DNA from: Microbacterium sp. MYb45
GTDB taxonomy: Bacteria; Actinomycetota; Actinomycetes; Actinomycetales; Microbacteriaceae
Direction of reading: 5' to 3'
DNA length: 64,000 bases
Assembly (NCBI RefSeq): GCF_002979655.1
Contig: NZ_PCPG01000005.1
Location: forward strand, 62,001-126,000
Shown here: positions 33,774 to 41,760 of the stretch, piece after piece
Layout of the letters: the number at the start of each line of letters is the position of its first letter
Numbering within the stretch: the stretch's first letter is position 1
Translations under genes and position numbers: made by a program
The notes under the pieces: generated by a model
Database searches by the model: none
What the model saw: only the letters and a program-made list of their open reading frames with translations
Told to the model about the DNA's origin: nothing

Positions 33774-34358
33774 GTGGGACGGACAGCGGATGCCATCGCC
33801 GAAGGCGTCGCGATCGCGACGGCTGCCGCGCGCCTCGCCGTGAAGAATCACATCCTCATCGGCACCATCGCCGAAGACGGTGTCTTCGACATGGAGAAGT
33901 ACATCGACGACGCGCGGGAGGCGCTGCGGGCGATGGCCGAGGAATCGGAAGAAGCGGCCGCCAACGTCACCGCGCTGCGTAAGCGGGCCAGGGGTCGGCA
34001 CTCCGATCCGGTGGGCACGCACGACTACCGCGACCGCGATGTGCGAAACCTGCGCCGCCGGGCCAAGCAGTCCACCGGGGTCGGCCAGCGCCTGCGCGAG
34101 ATGATGGAAGACCGGGAACGTCTGGCGCAGATCGTCGAAGAGGCGCGGGACGCCGCCTGGGCCGACGTGCGCCACAATCTCGACCGCCGATTGCGGGTCG
34201 AGGGCATGCGACCGGATCAAGATCCCGACTACGGGCGCATGCGCGAGGCACGCATGCAGGCGCTGCGTCTCGTCGACCTGCAGGCGCTCTCCTCCGAGCA
34301 GCGCGCGCGGGCCAAACGGCGCAAGAAGCAGCAGAAAGCCGAGGCGGCGAGCGACTGA
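33774..34358 (+). CDS. Hypothetical charged, helical protein
   Basis: 194 residues, not recognised. Rich in Arg, Glu and Ala; mostly helical with long charged segments (REALRAMAEESEEAAANVTALRKRA; RLREMMEDRERLAQIVEEARD) and a Lys/Arg-rich end (RAKRRKKQQK) that could bind nucleic acid. GTG start with GGAGG. Lies just before tRNA-Arg. Confidence 0.65.
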   Translation: MGRTADAIAEGVAIATAAARLAVKNHILIGTIAEDGVFDMEKYIDDAREALRAMAEESEEAAANVTALRKRARGRHSDPVGTHDYRDRDVRNLRRRAKQSTGVGQRLREMMEDRERLAQIVEEARDAAWADVRHNLDRRLRVEGMRPDQDPDYGRMREARMQALRLVDLQALSSEQRARAKRRKKQQKAEAASD

Positions 34359-34422
34359 GGCCTCGTTTCGCTTTCGCGTCAGGACTGTTGTAGGCTGTTC
34401 CACGGCCCGCTGAGCGGGCTGG

Positions 34423-34495
34423 GCGCCCGTAGCTCAATGGATAGAGCATCTGACTACGGATCAGAAGGTTAGGGGTTCGAGTCCCTTCGGGCGCA
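34423..34495 (+). tRNA. tRNA-Arg (anticodon ACG)
   Basis: Acceptor stem GCGCCCG / CGGGCGC, anticodon arm CTGACTACGGATCAG giving ACG, T-arm AGGGGTTCGAGTCCCTT. 73 bases, CCA not encoded. Confidence 0.96.
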
Positions 34496-34513
34496 CACTG
34501 TGTTGAGACAGTA

Positions 34514-34547
34514 CAGAATCCCCGTCGCGAAAGCGGCGGGGATTCTG
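34514..34547 (+). terminator. Terminator after tRNA-Arg
   Basis: A 15-bp stem (CAGAATCCCCG... / ...CGGGGATTCTG, one G-T pair) closed by a GAAA tetraloop, 18 bases after the tRNA. Confidence 0.75.
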
Positions 34548-34609
34548 CTGTATCCGGGCCGCTTCATCGAGGCAGCTGATGGTGTGCTCTCGGGTTGACC
34601 GCCGGCAGC

Positions 34610-35545
34610 TCAGAGCAGGCTGGTGATCGCAGGGTCGCGGCGGGCGACCTCTGCGGCCGTGGCGACGATGACCTCGCGGATCGCGGCGACCGCGACCGCA
34701 GGAGTGACGTCCGCTCGGTGGGCGAGGCTCACGGTGCGGGTCATCATCGGGTGTGTCAACCGCACCGAGCGCAGCGCGGGGCGATCGAGCAGCACCATCG
34801 CCGGGACCACCGCGACGCCGACACCGCGCTCGACGAAGCGCAGCACCGCATCCATCTCGGCGCCCTCGAGCACGTGCGTGGGCACCAGGCCCTCCGCGCG
34901 GAAGGCGGCGTCGGTGGTCGCTCGCAGCTCGTACGTCTCGTCGAGGGCGATGAGCGGGAGGGTGGCCAGGTGGGAGAGGCTCATCGCGGGCATGGTCGAG
35001 ACCGGTGGCTCTGTCGCGGCGGAGATGACGACGAGCTCTTCGGCGAGCAGTGGCATGCGCGTGAGGCTGAAGCCCGACGGTGGTGGACCGTCGGATTCGG
35101 TGATGAGGGCGATGTCGACGGCGCCGACGGCCAACTGCTCGACGAGCCGTCGGGAGCCGCTCTCGGTCAGATGCAGATCGACGCCCGGATGGCTGGCGTG
35201 GAACACGCTGATCGCCTCGGCGACGAGGCTGATGCAGAGCGTGGGCGGCGCGCCCAGCCGTACGCGTCCACGGCGAAGACCGGCCAGCTCGCCCATCTCG
35301 TCGCGGATGGCGTCGGCTTCGGCGAGCATGCGCTGTGCACGGGGGAGGAGCGTCTCTCCCGCTGCGGTGAGCGCGATGTGGCCGCGTGCGCGGTGGAACA
35401 GTTCGGCGCCGAGCTCGCGTTCGAGGGTGGAGATCTGTCGGCTCAGCGACGGCTGTGCCAGGTGCAGGTGCTCGGAGGCGCGGGTGAAATGTCCGAGGCG
35501 TGCGACCTCGACGAACCCGCGGAGCTGCTCGAGGTTCATGGTCAT
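34610..35545 (-). CDS. LysR-family transcriptional regulator
   Basis: 311 residues. N-terminal helix-turn-helix (LRGFVEVARLGHFTRASEHLHLAQPSLSRQISTLERELG) and a two-lobed ligand domain. ATG ATG-like alternatives differ by two codons. Divergent from the flavoprotein gene with a palindrome between them, so it most likely controls that gene in response to a carboxylic acid. Confidence 0.9.
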   Translation of the reverse strand: MTMNLEQLRGFVEVARLGHFTRASEHLHLAQPSLSRQISTLERELGAELFHRARGHIALTAAGETLLPRAQRMLAEADAIRDEMGELAGLRRGRVRLGAPPTLCISLVAEAISVFHASHPGVDLHLTESGSRRLVEQLAVGAVDIALITESDGPPPSGFSLTRMPLLAEELVVISAATEPPVSTMPAMSLSHLATLPLIALDETYELRATTDAAFRAEGLVPTHVLEGAEMDAVLRFVERGVGVAVVPAMVLLDRPALRSVRLTHPMMTRTVSLAHRADVTPAVAVAAIREVIVATAAEVARRDPAITSLL

Positions 35546-35587
35546 AGCCTACCGGCATCGTTTCCACTCGAACTATGCATTGGAGTT

Positions 35588-35603
35588 ATTAGGGTCCCCT
35601 AAT
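35588..35603. promoter_or_regulatory. Palindrome between lysR and the flavoprotein gene
   Basis: ATTAGGG-TC-CCCTAAT, a perfect 7-2-7 inverted repeat just before the flavoprotein start and 43 bases upstream of lysR. Likely LysR binding site. Confidence 0.65.
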
Positions 35604-35616
35604 TAGCGTGGAAAGC

Positions 35617-37347
35617 ATGTCTACCCCCGAACGTCAGATATCCACCACCGTCCTCGTGATCGGCACCGGCGGCTCCGGTCTGCGCGCAGCGATCGAGATC
35701 GCCGAACACGGCGTCGATGTCCTCGCCGTCGGCAAACGTGCGCGTCAGGACGCGCACACCTCCCTCGCGGCCGGCGGCATCAACGCGGCGCTGGGCACCA
35801 TGGACGCCGAGGACAGCTGGCAGCAGCACGCGGCCGACACCATCAAGGAGAGCTACCTGCTCGCCAACCCGCACACGGTCGAGATCGTCACCCAGGGCGC
35901 CGAGCGCGGCATCCGCGACCTCGAGCGGTGGGGCATGGACTTCGCCCGCGAAGACGACGGCCGCATCTCGCAGCGCTTCTTCGGCGCGCACACCTTCCGC
36001 CGCACCGCCTTCGCGGGCGACTACACCGGACTCGAGATCCAGCGCACGCTCGTGCGCAAGGCCGAGCAGCTCGAGGTCCCGATCCTCGACCACGTCTACA
36101 TCACCCGTCTGCTCGTGCGCGACAACGTGGTGTTCGGCGCCTACGGCTTCGACCAGGCCGACGGCACCCGCTACCTGATCCACGCGGATGCCGTGATCCT
36201 CGCAGCCGGCGGGCACAACCGCATCTGGCGCCGCACCTCGTCCCGTCGCGACGAGAACACCGGCGACTCCTTCCGTCTCGCGGTCGACGCTGGAGCGCGC
36301 CTGCGCGATCCGGAACTCGTGCAGTTCCACCCGTCCGGCATCATCGAGCCGGAGAGTGCCGCGGGAACACTGATCTCCGAGGCCGCACGCGGGGAGGGCG
36401 GCATCCTCCGCAACGCCCTCGGTGAGCGGTTCATGGAGAAGTACGACCCTGAGCGGATGGAACTGTCGACCCGCGACCGCGTCGCGCTCGCCGCGTACAC
36501 CGAGATCAAGGAAGGACGCGGCACCGAGAACGGCGGCGTCTGGCTCGACGTGTCGCACCTGCCGCGCGAGACGATCATGACCCGGCTGCCGCGCGTCTAC
36601 CAGACGATGATGGAGCTGCAGATGCTCGACATCACGACCGACCCGATCGAGATCGCCCCCACCGCGCACTACTCGATGGGTGGGGTCTGGGTTCGTCCGG
36701 AGGACCACCAGACCGACGTCGAGGGGCTGTACGCGATCGGCGAGGCCTCCAGTGGACTCCACGGCGCGAACCGGCTCGGCGGCAACTCGCTCATCGAGCT
36801 GCTGGTCTACGGGCGCATCGTCGGGCAGGCCGCGATGGAGCACGCGGCCGGGCTCGACGCGCAGCGCCGGTCGGCGACGGCCGTCGCGGCAGCACGGGCC
36901 GAGATCGACGACCTGCTGGCCGCGGAGGGGCGCGAGAACGTGCGCGCCCTGCAGCGCGCCATCCGCAACCTCATGACCGAGTACGCAGGCGTCGTCCGTT
37001 CGGAAGACGGGCTGCGTGCCGGCCTCGCCGACCTCGACATGATCGAGGGGCGCATGGAAGATGTGGGGATCCACCCCGACATCGCCGGTTTCCAGGACCT
37101 CGCGCACGCGTTCGACCTCAAGGCCTCGGCGCTCGCCGCTCGTGCCACGCTCGAGGCCGCGCTGGAGCGCCGGGAGACGCGCGGATGCCACAACCGCAGC
37201 GACTTCCCCGACACCGACCCGACCCTGCAGGTGAACCTGGTGTGGTCGCCGACCGCGGGCGTCACCCGCGAGGAGATCCCGGAGGTCTCGCCCGAGATCG
37301 CCGAACTCATGCGCGAGGTCGACACCGCGGGAAAGCTCGTCGAGTAG
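35617..37347 (+). CDS. Fumarate-reductase/succinate-dehydrogenase-type flavoprotein without partner subunits
   Basis: 576 residues of the SdhA/FrdA/aspartate-oxidase superfamily. FAD motif VLVIGTGGSGLRAAIE; the flavin-His and substrate segments HTSLAAGGINAALG, LVQFHPSGI, ISEAARGEGGIL, TAHYSMGGVWV and GANRLGGNSL are all present. The Fe-S and membrane subunits that such a protein needs in the respiratory enzyme are not next to it. It may thus be a soluble fumarate-reductase-like or L-aspartate-oxidase-like enzyme, or pair with distant subunits. The ATG at 35617 has GGAAAG before it; an in-frame GTG lies three codons upstream. Ended by a strong terminator. Confidence 0.85.
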   Translation: MSTPERQISTTVLVIGTGGSGLRAAIEIAEHGVDVLAVGKRARQDAHTSLAAGGINAALGTMDAEDSWQQHAADTIKESYLLANPHTVEIVTQGAERGIRDLERWGMDFAREDDGRISQRFFGAHTFRRTAFAGDYTGLEIQRTLVRKAEQLEVPILDHVYITRLLVRDNVVFGAYGFDQADGTRYLIHADAVILAAGGHNRIWRRTSSRRDENTGDSFRLAVDAGARLRDPELVQFHPSGIIEPESAAGTLISEAARGEGGILRNALGERFMEKYDPERMELSTRDRVALAAYTEIKEGRGTENGGVWLDVSHLPRETIMTRLPRVYQTMMELQMLDITTDPIEIAPTAHYSMGGVWVRPEDHQTDVEGLYAIGEASSGLHGANRLGGNSLIELLVYGRIVGQAAMEHAAGLDAQRRSATAVAAARAEIDDLLAAEGRENVRALQRAIRNLMTEYAGVVRSEDGLRAGLADLDMIEGRMEDVGIHPDIAGFQDLAHAFDLKASALAARATLEAALERRETRGCHNRSDFPDTDPTLQVNLVWSPTAGVTREEIPEVSPEIAELMREVDTAGKLVE

Positions 37348-37370
37348 GTCCGCCGAGGCCCCGCGTCCGC

Positions 37371-37414
37371 GCCGAGACCCCGCCCTGCTGATGTCTGCAG
37401 GGCGGGGTCTCGGC
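37371..37414. terminator. Strong bidirectional terminator
   Basis: 18-bp perfect stem starting GCCGAGACCCCGCCC, loop of 8 bases, between the flavoprotein gene and the convergent small acidic gene. Confidence 0.8.
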
Positions 37415-37440
37415 GGTGATCCGGTGTCTCAGCGAGTTGC

Positions 37441-37722
37441 TCAGCCGGCCTGCGGCTCTTCCGTGTCGACGACCCCGATCCCCACGGCCTCGTGGTCGGG
37501 CTCGGGTTCTTCGCGCTTCGGAGCCTGGGGCTCCTCGCCCGGGTCCTTCTCGGTGCTCGGCTCTTCGAGGTCTTCGGTGCTCGGCACCTCGCTCGGGTCG
37601 GCGTCTTCGGGCGATTCGGCCTCGGCGGGTGTGGTCGCCTCGCCCGCGCTTGTGTCGGAGGCCGGCGTGGGAGTGGGCGTCTGCGCCTCGGCAGGATCCG
37701 GCTCGGGAGTGCTGTTCGTCAT
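37441..37722 (-). CDS. Small disordered acidic protein
   Basis: 93 residues almost wholly of Pro, Glu, Ala, Thr, Ser and Asp (TPEPDPAEAQTPTPTP; EEPSTEKDPGEEPQ), strongly acidic, no hydrophobic core. Reads as an intrinsically disordered protein rather than an enzyme. ATG preceded by AAGGGG; terminator on its 3' side. Could be non-coding in spite of this, as low complexity makes the evidence weak. Confidence 0.55.
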   Translation of the reverse strand: MTNSTPEPDPAEAQTPTPTPASDTSAGEATTPAEAESPEDADPSEVPSTEDLEEPSTEKDPGEEPQAPKREEPEPDHEAVGIGVVDTEEPQAG

Positions 37723-37847
37723 GGTGGCCCCTTTCCTGGTGTCGTCCGATCAGGATGCCTCGGAAGCACGCGCGGCTGAAGGGGCTTGACGCGGCGCCGA
37801 GTTAACCGGGGTGAACCGAAGGCGCGGATGCGGCGTAGCCTGGAGGG

Positions 37848-39344
37848 GTGACTGCGTACGTCTCGGCCTTCGACCTCTTCTCCATCGGAGTGGGGCCTTC
37901 GAGCTCCCATACGGTCGGACCGATGCGGGCCGCCCTCGACTTCGCGCGTCGGCTCTCCGCGACGGGCGCCCTCCCGCGCGTGGCGCGCGTCGGCAGCACG
38001 CTGTACGGCTCGCTCGGTGCTACCGGGATCGGGCACGGGACTCCGGATGCCGTGGTCGCCGGGCTCCGCGGACTCGCGCCGGAGACGTGCGACCCCGCCG
38101 ACGTGAGATCCGCCTGGACGGATTTCCCAGTGGGCGGCGCGCTGTCGATCGACGGCATCCATGACGTCCCGTTCGCGAAGGATGACATCGTCTTCGCGCC
38201 GCGCACCCGGCTGCCCGGTCATCCGAACGCCATGACGATCACCGCGTGGGATGCCGCGGAGCAGGTCGTCGCCGAGGAGACCTATTACTCGGTCGGCGGC
38301 GGCTTCATCCGCCGGGACGGAGAGGACGCGAAACTCACGACCGCGGGGTTCCCCTATTCGTATGCGGATGCCGCGTCGCTGCTCGCCCTGTGCGACGAGA
38401 ACGGACTGTCGATCGCCGAGGTCGCGCGGCTCAACGAGACCTCGCTGCGCGGCGAGGAGGAGGTCGCGGCCGGGCTCGACGCGATCTGGGATGCGATGTC
38501 GGGGTGCGTCGATGCCGGCCTCCACGCCGACGGCACGCTGCCCGGCATCCTCAAGGTCAAGCGGCGGGCCGGAGTGATCCGCGGCCAGCTCGAAGCGGTC
38601 GAGGCCGACGGGCATCGAGAACTGCCGGGCGAGTGGCTCGGCGCTTTCGCGCTGGCCGTCAACGAGGAGAATGCGGCGGGCGGCCGGGTCGTGACCGCAC
38701 CGACGAACGGTGCCGCCGGCATCCTCCCCGCTGTCGCCATGTATTGGTGGCGGTTCCTCGCCGACTCGGGGCTCGGCGCGGGCAACGCCGTGACTCCCTA
38801 CGGTGAGCTGGTCGGCAGCGCGCTGCTGGGCTTCGAGCCGGACGTCCGGGCGCTGGACACCGCGAGCGACCTCGACGAGGAGCTGACGGCAGAGGCCAAC
38901 CGTCGCCGCGGCATCCGTCGCTTCCTGCTGACCGCGACCGCACTCGGGTCGCTGTTCAAGGCGAACGCGTCGATCTCCGGAGCGGAGGGCGGATGCCAGG
39001 CCGAGGTCGGCTCCGCGTGCGCCATGGCGGCCGGCGGCCTCACCGCGGTGATGGGTGGCACGAACCGTCAGATCGAGAACGCCGCCGAGATCGCGATGGA
39101 GCACCACCTGGGGCTCACCTGCGACCCGATCGGCGGACTCGTGCAGATCCCGTGCATCGAGCGCAACGCGATCGCGGCGTCGACGGCGGTCACGGCGGCT
39201 CGTCTCGCACTGCGCGGCGACGGCAGCCACTATGTCTCACTGGATGCGGTCGTCGAGACGATGCGTCAGACGGGTGCCGACATGTCGACCAAGTACAAGG
39301 AGACCAGCGAGGGCGGCCTCGCGGTCAACGTCATCGAGTGCTGA
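37848..39344 (+). CDS. sdaA: L-serine ammonia-lyase (L-serine dehydratase), [4Fe-4S] type
   Basis: 498 residues, alpha and beta domains fused. Converts L-serine to pyruvate and ammonia. N-terminal SIGVGPSSSHTVGPMRAA is the family mark. The cluster Cys are at C383, C425 and C436, with the spacing (42 and 11) of the Legionella enzyme; the protein also ends exactly in Cys (VNVIEC), the residue that enters the active site as the fourth ligand in that enzyme. GTG start with TGGAGGG. Confidence 0.93.
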   Translation: MTAYVSAFDLFSIGVGPSSSHTVGPMRAALDFARRLSATGALPRVARVGSTLYGSLGATGIGHGTPDAVVAGLRGLAPETCDPADVRSAWTDFPVGGALSIDGIHDVPFAKDDIVFAPRTRLPGHPNAMTITAWDAAEQVVAEETYYSVGGGFIRRDGEDAKLTTAGFPYSYADAASLLALCDENGLSIAEVARLNETSLRGEEEVAAGLDAIWDAMSGCVDAGLHADGTLPGILKVKRRAGVIRGQLEAVEADGHRELPGEWLGAFALAVNEENAAGGRVVTAPTNGAAGILPAVAMYWWRFLADSGLGAGNAVTPYGELVGSALLGFEPDVRALDTASDLDEELTAEANRRRGIRRFLLTATALGSLFKANASISGAEGGCQAEVGSACAMAAGGLTAVMGGTNRQIENAAEIAMEHHLGLTCDPIGGLVQIPCIERNAIAASTAVTAARLALRGDGSHYVSLDAVVETMRQTGADMSTKYKETSEGGLAVNVIEC

Positions 39345-39413
39345 TCGCGCCCGCCCGACTCCGTGTCCGCGGATGCCGGTAGCCTCCACCTGACACCACG
39401 CGGAGGGAGCACG

Positions 39414-40169
39414 ATGGAGGCGTTCTGGGAGCCGAGCTCTCGCCGACGGCGGCAGCAACCGGTCGTGGCGGTGCGCCCGAACGACGACGCCCCGACGCCG
39501 GATGGGGAATGGCCGACGAGCATTCCCGCGGTCGCCCAGGTGCTGCGGGAGGGGATCGATCTCGACCCCGGGGTGACGTTCCTCGTGGGCGAGAACGGCA
39601 GCGGCAAGTCGACCCTGGTCGAAGGCGTCGCACTCGCCTACGGCCTCTCGCCCGAGGGCGGTTCGCGACAGGCGCGGCACAGCACGCGAGCGACCGAGTC
39701 CCCGTTGTCGGAGTGGATCCGGCTGCAGCGCGGTGTGGGAGCCAACCGCTGGGGCTTCTTCCTGCGGGCCGAGACGATGCACTCGTTCTACACCTATCTC
39801 GAAGACAACCCGTCGACCGCCGGCGCCGATGTGCCGTTCCACGAGATGAGCCACGGCGAGTCGTTCCTCGCGCTGCTGGAGAGCCGCTTCGACGAGCCGG
39901 GCTTCTACTGCCTCGACGAGCCGGAGGCCGCCCTGTCGTTCAACTCGACCCTGGCGCTCATCGCCGTGCTGCGGCGCATCGCCGACGACGGTGGGCAGGT
40001 GCTGTGCGCCACGCACTCGCCGGTGCTCGCGGCGCTGCCCGGCGCGAAGATCCTCGAAGTGGGGGAGTGGGGAGTCCGTCCCGCCGAATGGGGCGACCTC
40101 GAGATCGTGAACCACTGGCGCTCGTTCCTCGAGCATCCGACACGCTACCTCCGCCACCTGCTCGACTGA
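39414..40169 (+). CDS. AAA-family ATPase (ABC-ATPase-like)
   Basis: 251 residues. Walker A FLVGENGSGKST (about 57-68), a signature-like MSHGESFLALL, Walker B YCLDEPEAALS (about 165) and switch LCATHSPVLAALPGA. This is the single-chain, transporter-independent ATPase group often called AAA15/AAA21; cellular role unknown. ATG with GGAGGG. Solitary gene. Confidence 0.85.
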   Translation: MEAFWEPSSRRRRQQPVVAVRPNDDAPTPDGEWPTSIPAVAQVLREGIDLDPGVTFLVGENGSGKSTLVEGVALAYGLSPEGGSRQARHSTRATESPLSEWIRLQRGVGANRWGFFLRAETMHSFYTYLEDNPSTAGADVPFHEMSHGESFLALLESRFDEPGFYCLDEPEAALSFNSTLALIAVLRRIADDGGQVLCATHSPVLAALPGAKILEVGEWGVRPAEWGDLEIVNHWRSFLEHPTRYLRHLLD

Positions 40170-40207
40170 GGAAGGCCGACCTCTTCTGCGTGCTCGAGGC
40201 GTAGGCG

Positions 40208-40229
40208 CATAATTCATCACATGATGAAT
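40208..40229 (+). promoter_or_regulatory. Promoter and operator over the start of the ABC-2 exporter operon
   Basis: A -10-like CATAAT (40208-40213) is followed eight bases later by the ATG, and a perfect palindrome ATTCATCA-CA-TGATGAAT (40212-40229) spans the box and the start codon. A TetR- or MarR-type repressor could bind here; none is adjacent. Confidence 0.6.
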
Positions 40230-41003
40230 GACTCGGCCGTCGAGATCGCGCAGCTACGCGTGCATCGCGGGGCAGTGCAGGTCTTCGACGGGATCGACCT
40301 CACGATCCCGCGTGGACAGATCACGGGGCTGCTCGGGCCGTCGGGAGGCGGCAAGACCACCCTGATGCGCTCGATCGTCGGTGTGCAGCGGATCACCGGG
40401 GGTGACGTCACCGTCCTCGGCGAGCCGGGCGGATCACGGCAGCTCCGCCACCGCGTCGCCTACGGCACACAGGGTGCTGCGGTCTATGGCGACCTCAGCG
40501 TGCGCCAGAACCTCTCGTACTTCGCCTCGCTGCTCAAGGCGCCGAAGGGCGATGTGGACAGGGTGATCGACGAAGTCGGGCTGCGGGCCCAGGCGGGGCA
40601 GCGCGTCGACGCGCTCAGCGGCGGCCAGGCGACGCGGGTATCGCTCGCGGTCGCGCTCATCGGCTCCCCCGAGCTGGTCGTGCTCGACGAGCCGACGGTC
40701 GGACTTGACCCCGTGCTGCGCGCCGAGCTGTGGGCATTGTTCCGAGGCCTGGCGGACCGCGGCGTGACCCTCATCGTGTCGAGCCACGTGATGGACGAGG
40801 CGGTGCGCTGCGACCGGCTGCTGCTGATGCGGGAGGGGCGGATCATCGCCGACACCACCCCGTCGTCGCTCCTGGCCGACACCGGCGCGACCGATGCCGA
40901 GTCCGCGTTCCTGACACTGATCGAACGGGACCGCAACGGCGATACCGACGTCCCTCGTTCGCGGCGAGAAGCCCGCGAGCACCGAGAGGGGGCCGGAGGA
41001 TGA
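40221..41003 (+). CDS. ABC-2 type exporter, ATP-binding protein
   Basis: 260 residues: Walker A LLGPSGGGKTT (about 37-47), signature LSGGQATRVSLA, Walker B LVVLDEPTVGLDP, H-loop VSSHVMDEA. This is the DrrA/CcmA-like class that powers ABC-2 exporters of drugs or lipids. The C-terminal tail is rich in Arg and Glu. ATGA overlap with the permease gene. There is no ribosome-binding site; a leaderless transcript is likely. Confidence 0.9.
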   Translation: MMNDSAVEIAQLRVHRGAVQVFDGIDLTIPRGQITGLLGPSGGGKTTLMRSIVGVQRITGGDVTVLGEPGGSRQLRHRVAYGTQGAAVYGDLSVRQNLSYFASLLKAPKGDVDRVIDEVGLRAQAGQRVDALSGGQATRVSLAVALIGSPELVVLDEPTVGLDPVLRAELWALFRGLADRGVTLIVSSHVMDEAVRCDRLLLMREGRIIADTTPSSLLADTGATDAESAFLTLIERDRNGDTDVPRSRREAREHREGAGG

Positions 41004-41734
41004 ACGGCCGCCGGATGCTCGCCACCGCCGGGCGCGTGCTCGCCCAGCTGCGGCACGATCCGCGGTCGATCGCCCTGATGCTCGTCGCGCCGAGCCTGCT
41101 GGTCGGTCTCTTCGCCTGGCTGTTCAGCGACCAGGAGGGCGTCTTCGACCAGTTCGGCGGGGCGATCCTGGCGCTGTTCCCGTTCATCGTGATGTTCCTC
41201 ATCACGTCGATCACCACCCTGCGCGAGCGCCGTTCGGGAACCCTCGAGCGTCTGATGACCACACCTCTCGAGAAGGCCGACTTCATCCTCGGTTATGCGC
41301 TCGCGTTCGGGTTGATGGCTCTGCTGCAGGCGGTGATCACGGTGTCGTTCGCGGTCGGGGTGTGCGGCCTCGATGTCGACGGGCCGCTGTGGCAGCTCGG
41401 ACTCGTCGCGGTCGTCGATGCGCTGCTCGGCACGGCCCTCGGGCTCCTCGCCAGCGCGTTCGCCCAGACCGAGTTCCAGGCGGTGCAGTTCATGCCGTTG
41501 CTCGTGTTCCCGCAGATCATCCTCGGCGGCCTGTTCATGCCCCGCGACCAGATGCCGCATGTCCTCTACGCCATCTCGGACTGGCTCCCGCTCAGCTACG
41601 CGATCGACACGATCAACGCGGTGGCCGCGGGCGACGAGGGCTGGGACGTGTTCGGTCCGCTGCTGATCGTGGTGGCCTTCGCCGCGGGCGCCCTCGTGCT
41701 CGCGTCGCTCACGCTGCGGCGGCGCACGCGCTGA
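41000..41734 (+). CDS. ABC-2 type exporter, permease
   Basis: 244 residues, six helices, with TTLRERRSGTLERLMTTPL and the C-terminal LGGLFMPRDQMPHVLYAISDWLPLSYAID, the ABC-2 signature region. Partner of the ATPase upstream. Probably drug or toxin export; substrate unknown. Confidence 0.9.
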   Translation: MNGRRMLATAGRVLAQLRHDPRSIALMLVAPSLLVGLFAWLFSDQEGVFDQFGGAILALFPFIVMFLITSITTLRERRSGTLERLMTTPLEKADFILGYALAFGLMALLQAVITVSFAVGVCGLDVDGPLWQLGLVAVVDALLGTALGLLASAFAQTEFQAVQFMPLLVFPQIILGGLFMPRDQMPHVLYAISDWLPLSYAIDTINAVAAGDEGWDVFGPLLIVVAFAAGALVLASLTLRRRTR

Positions 41735-41760
41735 GTTCGACTCCGGTCGCTGCTCAGCGC
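41728..41760. terminator. Bidirectional terminator
   Basis: GCGCTGAG / CTCAGCGC, 8 bp, loop of 17 bases, covering both convergent stop codons (ABC-2 permease and hrpB). Confidence 0.55.

Noticed and set aside
34500..34610. tRNA-Arg downstream hairpin as an attachment site
   Set aside because: The hairpin is a good terminator and no second copy of the tRNA end is visible.
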